Part shown: positions 41,508 to 51,534 of the stretch, in pieces
Numbering within the stretch: the first letter of the stretch is position 1
How the letters are laid out: each line of letters begins with the position of its first letter
Origin: Bradyrhizobium sp. WSM471
GTDB lineage: Bacteria > Pseudomonadota > Alphaproteobacteria > Rhizobiales > Xanthobacteraceae
Assembly: GCF_000244915.1 (NCBI RefSeq)
Contig: NZ_CM001442.1
Span: 3,472,001 to 3,536,000 of the forward strand
DNA length: 64,000 nt
Direction of reading: 5' to 3'
The notes under the pieces: generated by a model
Told to the model about the DNA's origin: nothing
Seen by the model: only the letters and a program-made list of their open reading frames with translations
Database searches by the model: none
Program-made: the position numbers and the translations under genes

Positions 41508-44411
41508 TCAGCTCTTCTTCCGAGGGCTGCGCTCGGCGGGCGGCTCGCCGTCGGCCGAAGGCGAGGGTGCAGCGGCTGGCTTCTCGCCGCCGCCGCCGCC
41601 CTTGCGTGCGGAGTCCTTGATGCCCTGCATGTCGCGAGCCTCCCGGATCAGGCCTGGCATCTTGGCGAGGCTGCCGCCTTCGACGCCGATGTCCGCCAGA
41701 AGCGAGTCGATCAGCGGCGCCTGGACGCGGTAGCGCAGCGCCGAGTCGATCACCTCGTCGGTCGCGCTACGGCCGCCATTGCCGCCATGGCCGTTGCCGT
41801 TGAGGCCATCGACCTGGAGGATGCGGATGCCCTCGATCTTCTCCATCGGCTTGACGCTCTCGCGGACGATGCCTTCGATGCGGTCGAGCAGCTTTCTACG
41901 GAACAGCGAGTACCGCGCCTGGTCGGTCAGCACGTTCTCGGCCTCGTTGAGCATACGCTGGGCCTCGGCCTCGACTGCAGCGCGGATCCGTTCGGCTTCC
42001 GCGGCAATTCGCGTCTCCTCGGCCTGCTTCTCGGCGATCAGGATCTCCACGGTCTTCCGGCGCTTCGCGATCTCGCTCTCGCGCGCGGTGATGACGCGCT
42101 CGGTGGCTTCGGTGGCATGCACCCGCGCTTCCTCGGCCGAGGTCTTGGCCGCAGATTCCTCAAGCGACTTCAGGTGGATGGCAATCGCCTTCTCCATCAG
42201 AACGGTCTCGACCTCCTTCTCCCGATTGATTTCAAGCTTGCGCAGCTCGCGCTCGCGGCCTATGCGGGCCTCGTCGAGGCCGCGATCGGAGGCAATGCGG
42301 GAGCGCTCGACCTCTTCCCGCGCGGCAATCTCGGCTTCCTGGAGCGACTGGACGCGAGCGACTTCGAGCTGTTCGATCGAACGGCGACGTTCGATCCGCG
42401 CCGCCTCCAGCGCATGCTCGCGCGAGACGTCGGTGGTCTCGACCTCCTTGCGCGCGACAATCTCGGCCTGCCTGACCTGGCGGTCGGCGTCGATGCGCTC
42501 GGACTTCTTGGTCGAGAGCGCAATGACGCGGTCCTCATCCGCAATCTCGATCGCCTTCTTGTGCTCGATGTTGAGGACTTCGCGCTTCTTGGAGGACGTG
42601 ATCCGCTCGGCTTCGAGGGCGAGATCGACGCCGATGCGCTGGCGCTCGATGGCGTCGCGCCGCTTCAACTCGGCCGCCTCGAGCACGGCTGTGCGTTCGA
42701 TCTCGAGCGCGCGTGTGTCACGCTCGGCCTGGATACGCTCGGCTGCAACGGACTTCTCCTGGGCGATCCGGGCGGCCTCGATGGCTTCGCGTGAGGCAAT
42801 GTCGGCTTCCTCGACGGCGCGGTTGCGGGCGATTTCCAGGGACCGCACGCGTTCTTGCTGGGTGATGCGGGCAGCTTCCGTGGCTTCGCGCGCCGTGACC
42901 TCTGCGACTTCCAGCGTCTGGTTGCGTTCGATCTCCAGCTGCCGGGTATTCTGCTCGACTGCGATGCGCTCGACGGCGAGCCTGTGCTCCCGGTCGATGC
43001 GCGCAGCCTCGACTGCGCGCTGCGCCTCAATCTCGGCTTCCTGGATGTTACGCACCTGCTGGATCTCCAGCGCGCGGGTGCGCTCATCGGACGCGATGCG
43101 CTCGACATTGACGATCATGGTCTGGGCGATGCGGGCCTTTTCTGTCGTCTCGCGGGCAGCGATCTCGGCTTCGTCCACAGCGCGGGTCCGATCAATCTCG
43201 CGGCGCCGGGTCTCCTCTTCGTTGGCGATGCGGGCGTCGGTCACGACGCGGTCTTGCTGGATCCGCGCTTTCTCGATCGCCTCGCGGGCTGCGATTTCGG
43301 CTTCCTCGATGGTCTGCATCCGCTCGATTTCGCGCTGGCGCACCTCCCGCTCGGAGGCGATGCGGTTGGTATCGATCGAGCGCTGGTTGGCGATCCGGGT
43401 CTTCTCGATTTCCTCTCGTGCGAGCAGCTCCTTCTCCTCGATAGTGCGGGTGCGCTCGATCTCCCGCTGACGGGTCTCACGCTCCGAGGCGATGCGAGCT
43501 TCGGCGATCGCTTGGTCGTTGGCGATTCGCGCCTTCTCGATGGTTTCACGGGCGGAAATCTGCGCCTGCTCGGCTTCGGTCTCGCGCAGGGCCCGCTCGC
43601 GTGCGACCTCGGTGCGTTGCAGGGCCCGGCGCATCTCGATGTCACGCTCCTGTTCGAGGCGCGCCGTCTCGCTTTCGCGTTCGATCTCGAGAGCCTGCCG
43701 CTCGGCTTCCAGGTTGCGAGAGCGGATCTTGATCATCGAATCCTGCTCGATGTCGTTGCGCAGTTTGCGCTTGGCCTCGATGTCCTCCATCAGGCGGGTC
43801 AGACCTTCGGCGTCGAAGCGGTTCGAGGGGTTGAAGAATTCGAGATCGGTCTGGTCGAGATCGGTGATCGCCACTGACTCCAGCTCGAGTCCGTTCTGGG
43901 CGAGGGCCTCTGCCGCGTTCGCCTTGAGGCGGGCGACGTACTCACCGCGCTGCTCGTGCATCTGCTCGAGGGTCATCTCCGAGGCAACGGAACGAATGGC
44001 GGAGATGAATTTTCCGGCGAGGAGGGCGTGGAGCTGTTCGGGCTCCATGGTACGGCGGCCGAGCGTGGCGGCCGCGATGGACACGGCTTCGCGGGTCGCC
44101 TGCACCCTGACATAGAAATCGGCCTCGATGTCGACGCGCATGCGGTCACGGGTGATCACGGCGTCCTGCCGGGAGCGCACGATGCCCATCGGCTGCACGT
44201 TCATGTTGACTGGCGTGTAGTCGTGAATGAACGGCAGCACGAAGGCGCCGCCGTTGATCACGACGCGCTCGCCGAGCAGGCCCGTCCGAACGAATGAGGT
44301 CTCCTTGGACGAGCGGTGATAGAGCCAGTTCACGATGTAGACGCCGACCACGATCACTACGACGGCGACGATCAGCCAGAGGATCAATTCACCGACCAGA
44401 GTCCCTGACAT
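41508..44411 (-). CDS. Giant flotillin-like protein with hendecad-repeat coiled coil
   Basis: This 967-residue protein has one N-terminal membrane segment (residues about 7-30), an SPFH/band-7 domain (about 38-205) including DLDQTDLEFFNPSNRFDAEG, then a very long charged helical region (about 205-850). Residues 318-614 form seven units starting Ile-x-Arg/Gln, six of 44 residues and one (494-526) of 33, a step of 11 residues; another 44-residue unit lies at 684-727. Periods of 11 point to a right-handed or straight coiled coil. The C-terminal 100 residues hold a Gly-rich linker and a small helical domain. Ordinary flotillins are about 450 to 550 residues. It probably oligomerises as a membrane scaffold; nothing shows what it organises. 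Confidence 0.9.
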   Translation of the reverse strand: MSGTLVGELILWLIVAVVVIVVGVYIVNWLYHRSSKETSFVRTGLLGERVVINGGAFVLPFIHDYTPVNMNVQPMGIVRSRQDAVITRDRMRVDIEADFYVRVQATREAVSIAAATLGRRTMEPEQLHALLAGKFISAIRSVASEMTLEQMHEQRGEYVARLKANAAEALAQNGLELESVAITDLDQTDLEFFNPSNRFDAEGLTRLMEDIEAKRKLRNDIEQDSMIKIRSRNLEAERQALEIERESETARLEQERDIEMRRALQRTEVARERALRETEAEQAQISARETIEKARIANDQAIAEARIASERETRQREIERTRTIEEKELLAREEIEKTRIANQRSIDTNRIASEREVRQREIERMQTIEEAEIAAREAIEKARIQQDRVVTDARIANEEETRRREIDRTRAVDEAEIAARETTEKARIAQTMIVNVERIASDERTRALEIQQVRNIQEAEIEAQRAVEAARIDREHRLAVERIAVEQNTRQLEIERNQTLEVAEVTAREATEAARITQQERVRSLEIARNRAVEEADIASREAIEAARIAQEKSVAAERIQAERDTRALEIERTAVLEAAELKRRDAIERQRIGVDLALEAERITSSKKREVLNIEHKKAIEIADEDRVIALSTKKSERIDADRQVRQAEIVARKEVETTDVSREHALEAARIERRRSIEQLEVARVQSLQEAEIAAREEVERSRIASDRGLDEARIGRERELRKLEINREKEVETVLMEKAIAIHLKSLEESAAKTSAEEARVHATEATERVITARESEIAKRRKTVEILIAEKQAEETRIAAEAERIRAAVEAEAQRMLNEAENVLTDQARYSLFRRKLLDRIEGIVRESVKPMEKIEGIRILQVDGLNGNGHGGNGGRSATDEVIDSALRYRVQAPLIDSLLADIGVEGGSLAKMPGLIREARDMQGIKDSARKGGGGGEKPAAAPSPSADGEPPAERSPRKKS
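42570..43460 (-). repeat. 132-base tandem repeats coding for 44-residue hendecad units
   Basis: This part of the flotillin-like gene (residues 318-614) is made of seven consecutive units, each 132 bases long except the fifth, which is 99. At the protein level each begins I-x-x/R and ends (R)xxE, with the recurring core AEI-x-ARE-x-x-E and ARI. Since 132 and 99 are multiples of 33 bases (11 codons), expansion and loss have happened in hendecad steps. The repeats are diverged and wholly coding, not a satellite or CRISPR. Confidence 0.85.
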
Positions 44412-44436
44412 GTTTCTCTCCCTCGACCTTTCGGCG

Positions 44437-45270
44437 TTATCGCGCGCCGATCGCCTTGAATTTGCGAACCTGATCCGTCAGCGCTCGCTCGACCGGCAGC
44501 CGTTCCATCGAGGAGGCGCCGTAGAAGCCGTGGCAATTGCGTGTGTTCCTCATGATGAAATCGGCATCGTCCGGATCGGAGATCGGTCCGCCGTGCGCGA
44601 GCACCAGAATGTCCGGATTGACGCCGAGCGCAGCGGAGGCCCAGGTGTCGATGTGCGCTGGGCAATCCGCCAGGTTGAGTGCCGTCTGCGCGCCGATGCT
44701 GCCCCCGGTCGTCAGGCCCAGGTGACAGACGATGATATCCGCGCCCGCGATGGCCATCGCGGCTGCTTCCTTCTCGCTAAAGACGTAGGGCGTCGTCAGC
44801 AGGTCCTTTTCGCGCGCCTTTGCGATCATGTCGATCTCTAGCGCGTAGGACATGCCGGTCTCTTCGAGATTGGCGCGGAACACGCCGTCGATAAGGCCGA
44901 CGGTCGGAAAATTCTGTACGCCGGCGAAGCCGAGCGCTTTCAACTGGTCCAGGAAAAGATCCATGTCGCGGAACGGATCCGTGCCATTGACGCCTGCGAG
45001 CACTGGCGTCCTGGTCACGACGGGCAGCACTTCGCCGGCCATCTCCAGCACGATGGCGTTGGCGTCGCCGTAAGCCATCAATCCCGCGAGCGAACCTCGG
45101 CCGGCCATGCGGTAGCGGCCGGAATTGTAGATGACGATGAGGTCGACACCGCCGGCCTCCTCGCATTTTGCCGAAAGGCCGGTGCCGGCGCCGCCGCCGA
45201 CGATGGGCTCTCCGCGCCTTGCCATGTCGCGGAAGCGCTTCAACAGTGCAGCGCGTTCAAACCGGGCCAT
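44437..45270 (-). CDS. TIM-barrel protein, PEP-hydrolase-like (PF09370), Tm-1 C-terminal-half homologue
   Basis: This 277-residue protein is a TIM barrel of the phosphoenolpyruvate-hydrolase-like family. Visible motifs are [17 protein letters not shown] at the first strand, [25 protein letters not shown], and [12 protein letters not shown] near the phosphate-binding end. The same domain forms the C-terminal half of the tomato protein Tm-1. In many bacteria it is encoded next to an UPF0261 gene, as it is here, only three bases away. Its reaction is not established in these bacteria. Confidence 0.85.
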   Translation of the reverse strand: MARFERAALLKRFRDMARRGEPIVGGGAGTGLSAKCEEAGGVDLIVIYNSGRYRMAGRGSLAGLMAYGDANAIVLEMAGEVLPVVTRTPVLAGVNGTDPFRDMDLFLDQLKALGFAGVQNFPTVGLIDGVFRANLEETGMSYALEIDMIAKAREKDLLTTPYVFSEKEAAAMAIAGADIIVCHLGLTTGGSIGAQTALNLADCPAHIDTWASAALGVNPDILVLAHGGPISDPDDADFIMRNTRNCHGFYGASSMERLPVERALTDQVRKFKAIGAR

Positions 45271-45273
45271 CGG

Positions 45274-47487
45274 TCACCTCGCTAATCTCCGGCGCGCCCC
45301 GGTGCGGCCGAACAATGTTCGGAACGCGCTGACAAGGGTGGAGGCGAACTCGGGGTCATTGATGTTCTTGGGAACGCGAATGAGCTGACGGTTGGCGGTC
45401 TGCCGCACGTTGCGCTCCAGCGTGCGGAACAGCGCCGCATCGGCCTCTGGATCCCAGAACGGCTGTCCGCGCGCGTCGAGCGCGGAGACGCCGCCCTCGG
45501 GCAGGAAGAAGCGCACCGGACCGTCCATTCGATTGAGCCGATCGGAGATCCAGTGCCCCATGCGCTCGTTCTCCTCCGCGGTGGTGCGCATCAGTGTGAC
45601 CTGCGGGTTGTGGACGTGGAATTTCCTGCCGCGGTAGCGCTCCGGGATCGTCTCAGGAGCGCCGAAATTCACCATGTCGAGCGCGCCCGCCGAGCCGACA
45701 TAAGGCACCCGGCTGCGGACGATGGCGCCAAAGCGGTCGTCGGTGGCAGGGAACACGCCGCCCATCAGAAGATCGCCGACCTCCGTGGTCGTGAGGTCGA
45801 TGACGCCTGCGAGCTGCCCGGAATCGACGAGCTTCTCCATTGAGCGTCCGCCGACGCCGGTGGCGTGGAAAACGAGACACTCGAAATCCTCGCGCAAGTC
45901 GGCCGCGATCTTCTGCACCGCCGGCGTGGTGACACCGAACATGGTGATGCCGACCGACGGCAATCCGCTGTCGTCGCGATCCTTCCGTGCATGCTGATCA
46001 AGGCGCGCCTTGATCATGCCGGCGAGCGCGTTGGCACCGTTGGCCAGCACGGCGCGCGAGATCGAATTGAGGCCCTGTACGTCGGCGACGGAATGCATCA
46101 TGGTGATGTCCGCGGGGCCGACATAGGGCCCGACGTCGCCGGAGGCGACGGACGAGACGATGAGCTTCGGCACCCCGACAGGAAGCATCCGCATACCGGG
46201 CGCGACCAGCGACGCTGCGCCCGAGCCGCCCGCCGAAATCACGCCGGCAACATTGTTCTGGCGCCGCAACCAGCTGGCGAAGGCCTCGGCCATCGCGGTG
46301 ACGGCGGCGCCGCGGTCCGGTCCGAACACCGCCGATCCGCCGCGACCATGGTTCAAGGCGATCTCCTGGGCGGAGACGTCGCTGGCCGCGTGCCTGCCGC
46401 TGGTGGAGACATCGACCAATCGGGTTCGCAGGCCTGTCCCGGCGATGATGTCGCGGATGAAGCGCAGCTCCGTGCCCTTGGTGTCGAGCGTACCGACGAC
46501 GAGCACGACCGGGGAGCCCTGCGTTTGCGTGGCAACGGGTTCGTGCCGTCGCCGTGCCGTCTCGTCGAGACGCATCACTTGTGTCGAGAACGTGCGGGCC
46601 GCAGCCTCGATGCGGGCGATCGGCACAGGTTGCGACCACCGTGTCGGCGGCGTCGGGTTTGACATGTAGATGCGGATCGCGCCGACTGGACGCGTCTGCT
46701 GCGGAGGAGGCTTCGCTTCCGTATCCGCCGGTGGCACGTCGAGGTCGAGCTCGAGTCCGGCGTGCATTCCGACACCGAGCAGGCGCTGCTGCAGTTCGCG
46801 ATCGGCGGCGAGCCGCACCGAATCGATGATGCGGTTGACGCGACCGTTGACCATGATCGCGACGTTGCGCGACACGGCGGTCGCCACGCCGATATTCTGC
46901 TCGATCACGAGCACGGACATGTCGCCGTCCTCGCCAAGCCGTAGCAGCATCTCCTCGACCTGGGCCACGATGACGGGCGCGAGCCCCTCGGTGGGCTCGT
47001 CCATGATCAGGAGCCGCGGGTTGGTGAGCAACGCGCGGGAGATCGCAAGCATCTGTTGCTCGCCGCCGGAGAGCTGGCCGCCGCCGTGATCCTTGCGTTC
47101 GGCCAGCCGCGGAAACGTCTTGTAGATGCGCTCCACCGTCCAAGGGCCGCGGCGCAAGCCGGCGGCAAGCTGCAGATGCTCATCGACGCTGAGCGAACGC
47201 CACAGCCGGCGTCCCTGCGGAACATAGCCGACGCCGAGTCGCGCTATGTGGGCAGGCGGCTGCCGGGTGATCTCATCCCCGCGGATGCGGATCGAGCCGC
47301 CGCTGACCGGCACCAGCCCCATGATGGCCTTGCATAGCGTGGTCTTGCCCATGCCGTTGCGGCCGACGACCGAGAACACGCCGGCTTCGAGCGTCAGATC
47401 CACGCCCTGCAGCGCATGCGAATGGCCATAATAGACGTCCAGGCCGCGCACTTCGAGGGCGGCGGCGGTACGGCGGACCTCATTCAT
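45274..47487 (-). CDS. LivF-type ABC ATPase fused to a Tm-1-like (UPF0261) domain
   Basis: This 737-residue protein joins two unrelated parts. Residues 1 to about 240 are a complete LivF ATPase: Walker [10 protein letters not shown] at 42-50, LSGGEQ at 139-144, Walker B LLIMDEP at 159-165. A proline-rich linker (about 250-325) leads to the UPF0261/Tm-1-like ATP-binding domain, which opens with [17 protein letters not shown] and shows [15 protein letters not shown] ([11 protein letters not shown]) and [12 protein letters not shown] motifs. The downstream gene supplies the TIM-barrel partner. The fusion ties the enzyme physically to the importer LivH-LivM-LivG, suggesting the transported compound is its substrate. 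The gene overlaps LivG by eight bases. Confidence 0.93.
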   Translation of the reverse strand: MNEVRRTAAALEVRGLDVYYGHSHALQGVDLTLEAGVFSVVGRNGMGKTTLCKAIMGLVPVSGGSIRIRGDEITRQPPAHIARLGVGYVPQGRRLWRSLSVDEHLQLAAGLRRGPWTVERIYKTFPRLAERKDHGGGQLSGGEQQMLAISRALLTNPRLLIMDEPTEGLAPVIVAQVEEMLLRLGEDGDMSVLVIEQNIGVATAVSRNVAIMVNGRVNRIIDSVRLAADRELQQRLLGVGMHAGLELDLDVPPADTEAKPPPQQTRPVGAIRIYMSNPTPPTRWSQPVPIARIEAAARTFSTQVMRLDETARRRHEPVATQTQGSPVVLVVGTLDTKGTELRFIRDIIAGTGLRTRLVDVSTSGRHAASDVSAQEIALNHGRGGSAVFGPDRGAAVTAMAEAFASWLRRQNNVAGVISAGGSGAASLVAPGMRMLPVGVPKLIVSSVASGDVGPYVGPADITMMHSVADVQGLNSISRAVLANGANALAGMIKARLDQHARKDRDDSGLPSVGITMFGVTTPAVQKIAADLREDFECLVFHATGVGGRSMEKLVDSGQLAGVIDLTTTEVGDLLMGGVFPATDDRFGAIVRSRVPYVGSAGALDMVNFGAPETIPERYRGRKFHVHNPQVTLMRTTAEENERMGHWISDRLNRMDGPVRFFLPEGGVSALDARGQPFWDPEADAALFRTLERNVRQTANRQLIRVPKNINDPEFASTLVSAFRTLFGRTGARRRLAR

Positions 47488-48262
47488 GGCCGCCTCCGAG
47501 GTAAAGCTCCTGCACTTCGGGATCGGATTCGATCTCCTGCGGACGACCTTCCTTGAAGATCCGCCCGTTGTGCATCATCGTGACGCTCTCGACGACGCGC
47601 AGGGCGACGTCCATGTCGTGCTCGATGATGATGTAGCCGATATGCGCGGGCAGGGAGGTCAATATTTCGATCAGCTCGGCACGCTCGGTCGGCGACAGTC
47701 CCGCGGCCGGTTCATCGAACAGGACGAATCGCGGCGCGCCGGCAAGCGCAAGTGCGATTTCGAGCTGGCGCTGCTGGCCATGAGCGAGCTCGGCAACGCG
47801 CTGATCCTTCACGCCCGAGAGATGGACGGCCTGCACGAGATTTTCGGCAGCGTGCATCAACGCATCGTTCTGACCGGGGCGGAGAAACGAGAAGCGCCCA
47901 CGTGAGACGCCACGGCAGGCGAGGTAGACGTTGTCCTGGACGGTAAGGCCGGGAAACAGCGCGGAGATCTGGTAAGTCCGGCGCAGGCCACGGCGGATGC
48001 GCTCATAGGGCGGGAAGTGCGTGACGTCCTCGCCGAAGAAGCGGATGGTGCCGGAAGAAAGTGGGAAGTCGCCGGTGATGCAGTTGAACAGCGTGGTCTT
48101 GCCGGCGCCGTTGGAGCCAAGCACGGCGCGCCGTTCGCCGGGGCGGACGGTAAGGGTGATGTCGGTGAGTGCCGCGAGCGCGCCGAACAGACGTGTCACG
48201 CCGCGCAGCTCCAGCGCCGCGCCGGCGCCCACGACAGAGAGGCGTTGCGCGACGCTATCCAT
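47480..48262 (-). CDS. Branched-chain amino acid-type ABC transporter ATPase (LivG)
   Basis: This protein of about 260 residues is the LivG-type ATPase: Walker [10 protein letters not shown], signature [16 protein letters not shown] (LSGG replaced by AHGQ, as is common in LivG), and Walker [12 protein letters not shown], with the LivG-specific EHDMDVAL. Two starts are possible. ATG 48262 has GAGG at a good distance and overlaps the LivM stop by eight bases; ATG 48292 would add ten residues. It pairs with the LivF half of the fusion protein encoded next. Confidence 0.91.
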   Translation of the reverse strand: MDSVAQRLSVVGAGAALELRGVTRLFGALAALTDITLTVRPGERRAVLGSNGAGKTTLFNCITGDFPLSSGTIRFFGEDVTHFPPYERIRRGLRRTYQISALFPGLTVQDNVYLACRGVSRGRFSFLRPGQNDALMHAAENLVQAVHLSGVKDQRVAELAHGQQRQLEIALALAGAPRFVLFDEPAAGLSPTERAELIEILTSLPAHIGYIIIEHDMDVALRVVESVTMMHNGRIFKEGRPQEIESDPEVQELYLGGGHE

Positions 48263-49364
48263 GGCGGGATCCTCGGCCAGATTCTCGGCCATGTCGTCCG
48301 CTTGAACTTGCCGCGCCGGAGCGTTGGCGGCGCCGCCAGCTCTGCCAGAGCCCGATGACGCCGTCTGAGGACCAGAACACGATGGCGAGGAAGCCGAGGC
48401 CGATCAGGAGCCGAAAGCGGTTGCCGTCAAGCCCCAGCTTGACCAGGAAGTCGAGTGCGAAGGTGCGCAGCAGTACGAAGATCAGCGCGCCGATAAAGGG
48501 TCCTATGGGACGCGTGATGCCGCCGACGACTGCGATGATGAGGATATCGATGCAGGCCCCAACGCTCACGGATCCGGGCGAAATCTGCCGGTAATTCCAG
48601 ACCTGGAGTACCCCTGCCAGCGCCGCGACAAAGGACGCGAAGACGTAGGCCGCGACGCGATGCGCATTGACGTTGAAGCCGAGTGCCGCCATGCGGCGGG
48701 GATTGTCGCGGACACCTTGCAACGCGAGGCCGAACGGCGCGCGGGAGATGTAGTCGACGGCGAAGTAGCACAGCGCGGCTACCGCGAGGACGATATAATA
48801 AAAGGGAATGTCGGCGCGCCAGTTGACGCCCCAGAAATGCGGCGTGGCAACCGTATTAATGCCGGTATGGCCGTTGAAAATCGCCCAGTTCTGGTTGGTG
48901 AAATAATAGAACGCCGCGCCGATCGCGAGCGTGATCATGATGGTGTAGATGCCCTCGGTGCGCACCGCCAGCGCGCCGCCGAGGGTGCCGAAGATGGTCG
49001 CGAGCGCAAGCGCCATCGGGACCGCAAGCCACCACGGCCAGCCCAGGCTGATATTGGCGTTGCCGCTGACGCCAAACACCGCGACCATGTAGGCGGAGAA
49101 ACCCGCGATGGTGAGCTGCATCAGGCTGACCATGCCGCCATAGCCGGCAAGAAACATCAGACTCAGCGCCATGAGTCCGAGAATCAGCGTGGTCGCAAAG
49201 ATTTCGATCAGGAAGAAGCCGTTGGCGATCAGCGGCATGATCAGAAGAATGGCCGCGACGGCCCAGGCCGCCGGATTGTCGATCTCCGGCCATCCGCGCA
49301 ATTTCGAGCGCTGCACCGTAGCGGTGGGACGAACCGGGACGCGGGCGTCGTGAGCGAGGGACAT
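48255..49364 (-). CDS. Branched-chain amino acid-type ABC transporter permease (LivM)
   Basis: This 369-residue inner-membrane protein has about ten hydrophobic segments, the LivM motif LSLMFLAGYGGMVSLMQL, and the conserved loop QGVRDNPRRMAALGFNVNAHRV. The C-terminus ends in a basic, Arg/Ser/Gly-rich tail. It forms the channel with LivH, whose stop lies one base upstream of its start on the - strand. The ligand is set by the binding protein at 51535-52785. Confidence 0.93.
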   Translation of the reverse strand: MSLAHDARVPVRPTATVQRSKLRGWPEIDNPAAWAVAAILLIMPLIANGFFLIEIFATTLILGLMALSLMFLAGYGGMVSLMQLTIAGFSAYMVAVFGVSGNANISLGWPWWLAVPMALALATIFGTLGGALAVRTEGIYTIMITLAIGAAFYYFTNQNWAIFNGHTGINTVATPHFWGVNWRADIPFYYIVLAVAALCYFAVDYISRAPFGLALQGVRDNPRRMAALGFNVNAHRVAAYVFASFVAALAGVLQVWNYRQISPGSVSVGACIDILIIAVVGGITRPIGPFIGALIFVLLRTFALDFLVKLGLDGNRFRLLIGLGFLAIVFWSSDGVIGLWQSWRRRQRSGAASSSGRHGRESGRGSRHG

Positions 49365-49365
49365 G

Positions 49366-50376
49366 TCAGCGCCTCGCCAACAGGCCCTGCGGCCGAATTG
49401 CCAGCACCAGCACCATGATCAGGAAGGTCACGACGATGGCGTAGGTCGGGATGTAGACCGAGCCGAGCTGCTCGGCGAGGCCGATGATGAGCGCGCCCAG
49501 CGCAGCCCCCGGGATCGAGCCCATGCCACCGACGATCACCACGACGAGGGAAGCGAGCAGGAAGCGGATATCCTCGCCGGGCGAGAGCGACTGGAACGTT
49601 CCGCCAACGACGCCGGCGATTCCGGCGAGGCCGGCGCCGAGCGCAAACACCACCACGAAAACGAGTTGGATCCGTACCCCGGTCGCAGCCAGGATGTCGC
49701 GATCGTCGACGCCGGCGCGGATGATCATGCCGATCCGCGTGCGGTTGAGCGCCAGCCACATCGCCACGCCGATCACGACGGAGGCGGCGAAGATCACGAG
49801 CCGGACCATGGGATAGCGGAGATAGACCGGCTCGCCTGAGGATTTGACCGCCGTGACCAGCGGCAGCTCTACAGGTCCGATCAGCCAGTTCGGAGTCTGG
49901 ATCTGATAGAAATCGCCGCCGCAGGCCCAGAGCATCAAATCGGCGAACACGATCGAGAGACCGATCGTCACCATGGTCTGGCGCAGGTCCTGGCCCTCCA
50001 TGCGGCGGAAGACGAGGACCTGGAGCAGGACGCCGACCAGTGCCGTCAGGATGAAAGCGACGATGAAGCTGAGGACCCATGAGCCGGTCGCGGCGCTGAT
50101 GGCGTAGCCGACATAGCCGCCGAACAAATAGAGCGAGCCGTGCGCGAGGTTGACGTTACGCATCAGGCCGAAGATCAGCGTAAAACCGCTGGCGACGAGG
50201 AAATAGAGACCGCCGAGCGTGATGCCGTTGAAGAGCGCGTTGAGGAAGACCCGCTTGCGGCCGAACGCATCTTCGACGCTCTGCGGCCAGACTGCGAAAA
50301 TCAGCCAAAGCGCCACCGCAATCACGATGATGACGATCAGTGCCCAGGCGGGATGGCGTTCGACAAAGCGGGTCAT
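49366..50376 (-). CDS. Branched-chain amino acid-type ABC transporter permease (LivH)
   Basis: This 336-residue multi-spanning protein carries the LivH motifs LNALFNGITLGGLYFLVASGFTLIFGLMRNVNLAHG in parts, notably VNLAHGSLYLFGGY, and the loop TRIGMIIRAGVDDRD. It has an N-terminal extension with an additional membrane segment and a short loop, compared with the roughly 290 residues usual for LivH. A 200-base gap separates it from the upstream regulator gene, so a separate promoter for the transporter and downstream genes is possible. Confidence 0.92.
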   Translation of the reverse strand: MTRFVERHPAWALIVIIVIAVALWLIFAVWPQSVEDAFGRKRVFLNALFNGITLGGLYFLVASGFTLIFGLMRNVNLAHGSLYLFGGYVGYAISAATGSWVLSFIVAFILTALVGVLLQVLVFRRMEGQDLRQTMVTIGLSIVFADLMLWACGGDFYQIQTPNWLIGPVELPLVTAVKSSGEPVYLRYPMVRLVIFAASVVIGVAMWLALNRTRIGMIIRAGVDDRDILAATGVRIQLVFVVVFALGAGLAGIAGVVGGTFQSLSPGEDIRFLLASLVVVIVGGMGSIPGAALGALIIGLAEQLGSVYIPTYAIVVTFLIMVLVLAIRPQGLLARR

Positions 50377-50576
50377 GATCGCCGCTCCGTCTTCACGTCA
50401 CCCCATCTCTCACCCAGCAAGCGGGGCGGAGGGGCACGCAGACCGTTGCCGGCCGCAAGCCCTGCCATGAACGTGCGCTCCCTATCGAGCGCGATCCTCG
50501 TTTCGGGACCGCGTTTGTCGCATCCTAATGCGGCTGTAAGGGAGGCGCTTGATCGTGAGTATCTTTTCGCGTGGCC
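50377..50576. promoter_or_regulatory. Gap between AraC regulator and LivH, possible promoter
   Basis: This 200-base region precedes livH and seventeen further genes on the - strand. It holds a small dyad, CGCAT-CCTA-ATGCG at 50519-50532, which could be part of a regulator site. No gene is supported in it. No clear -35/-10 pair was found. Confidence 0.35.
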
Positions 50577-51404
50577 TCAGGCGCGCAAAACCTTGGCCGC
50601 GCGGCGATAATCGGTCGGCGCCATGCCGACATTGGCGGCGAAGAAGCGGGTGAATCCGCTCTGCGACGAGAAGCCGAGATCGAAGCCGATATCGGCGATC
50701 GGCGCTTCGCTCGCCACCAGCGCCTCCAGCGCTTGCTCCATCATCAGCGTGTTGAGATAGAGATGTGGCGTAACGCCGGTCTGGGTGCGGAACAGCCGGT
50801 AGAAATGCGGCCGCGACAGGCCGGATTCGCGCGCAATGGTATCGAGCTCGATCTCGGCGCCGGGACTCTCCGACATCATCTTGATGCACTTGCGCACGCG
50901 AAAATCCGTGACGGAACCGTTTGCGCGCGGATCGCGCGCGGTCGCGGCCTGTTGCCAGCTTTCGTCATAACAGATGTCGATCAGGCTTCTCAGCTCGCCA
51001 TCGAGGCTGTTGAGCGAGGGAGCGCCGCACACGAGGGCGGCTGCGTGCCTGATGTGCTTGTCCAGCGCAACCGACCGCGTGAACTGGGTACGGCCGAAGC
51101 GCAGGCGATCGGCGCCGGGCGCATCGGGCGCGAACCACTCCGCATTGACGTAGAGCACGAAGAAAACGGCGCCGCCGTCGAGATCGGAAGGCAGGAAATT
51201 ATGCGGCTCCCACGGATTGACCGCGACGACGGAACCTTCGGTGAGCTCGTAACGTCCGTCGCTGACATCGATGCATGCGGAACGCCCGCCGACATGGAAG
51301 ATCAAATGACCTTCGCGATGTGCGTGGATGTTGAAAGGGCGGTTCAACTGATAGACCGTCGCCCGACCAAAGCGGCCGTGGAAGACGGCGAGCGCCCGGC
51401 TCAT
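50577..51404 (-). CDS. AraC family transcriptional regulator
   Basis: This 275-residue protein has an N-terminal cupin-like effector domain (with VYQLNRPFNIHAHREGHLIFHVGG) and a C-terminal double helix-turn-helix, where ELDTIARESGLSRPHFYRLFR and PIADIGFDLGFSSQSGFTRFF are the two typical helices. ATG 51404 is supported by GGGAGGAGA just before it. It stands between the binding-protein gene and the transporter genes, and probably activates the whole cluster when the substrate is present. Confidence 0.92.
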   Translation of the reverse strand: MSRALAVFHGRFGRATVYQLNRPFNIHAHREGHLIFHVGGRSACIDVSDGRYELTEGSVVAVNPWEPHNFLPSDLDGGAVFFVLYVNAEWFAPDAPGADRLRFGRTQFTRSVALDKHIRHAAALVCGAPSLNSLDGELRSLIDICYDESWQQAATARDPRANGSVTDFRVRKCIKMMSESPGAEIELDTIARESGLSRPHFYRLFRTQTGVTPHLYLNTLMMEQALEALVASEAPIADIGFDLGFSSQSGFTRFFAANVGMAPTDYRRAAKVLRA

Positions 51405-51534
51405 GCCTCTCCTCCCAAAAGCTCTTGGTATTTTTTGGTAGCGTTCAACAACCGGGGAGAGAATGCAAGGGCGCACGTGTCGCGCTTCTGGCAAATCTCT
51501 CCCCGGCCAGTCATCGTTCGCGAATGAGACTAGG

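Noticed and set aside
42570..43460. Periodic repeats that at first suggest a CRISPR or satellite array
   Set aside because: The period is 132 bases, the units are diverged at the DNA level and all in frame, and the protein repeats explain the pattern fully.
41779..43470. Open frame of 563 codons antisense to the flotillin-like gene
   Set aside because: It is a mirror of the repeat-rich coiled-coil coding sequence, with a Ser/Arg/Ala-rich translation and no domain; the - strand frame has SPFH and coiled-coil features.
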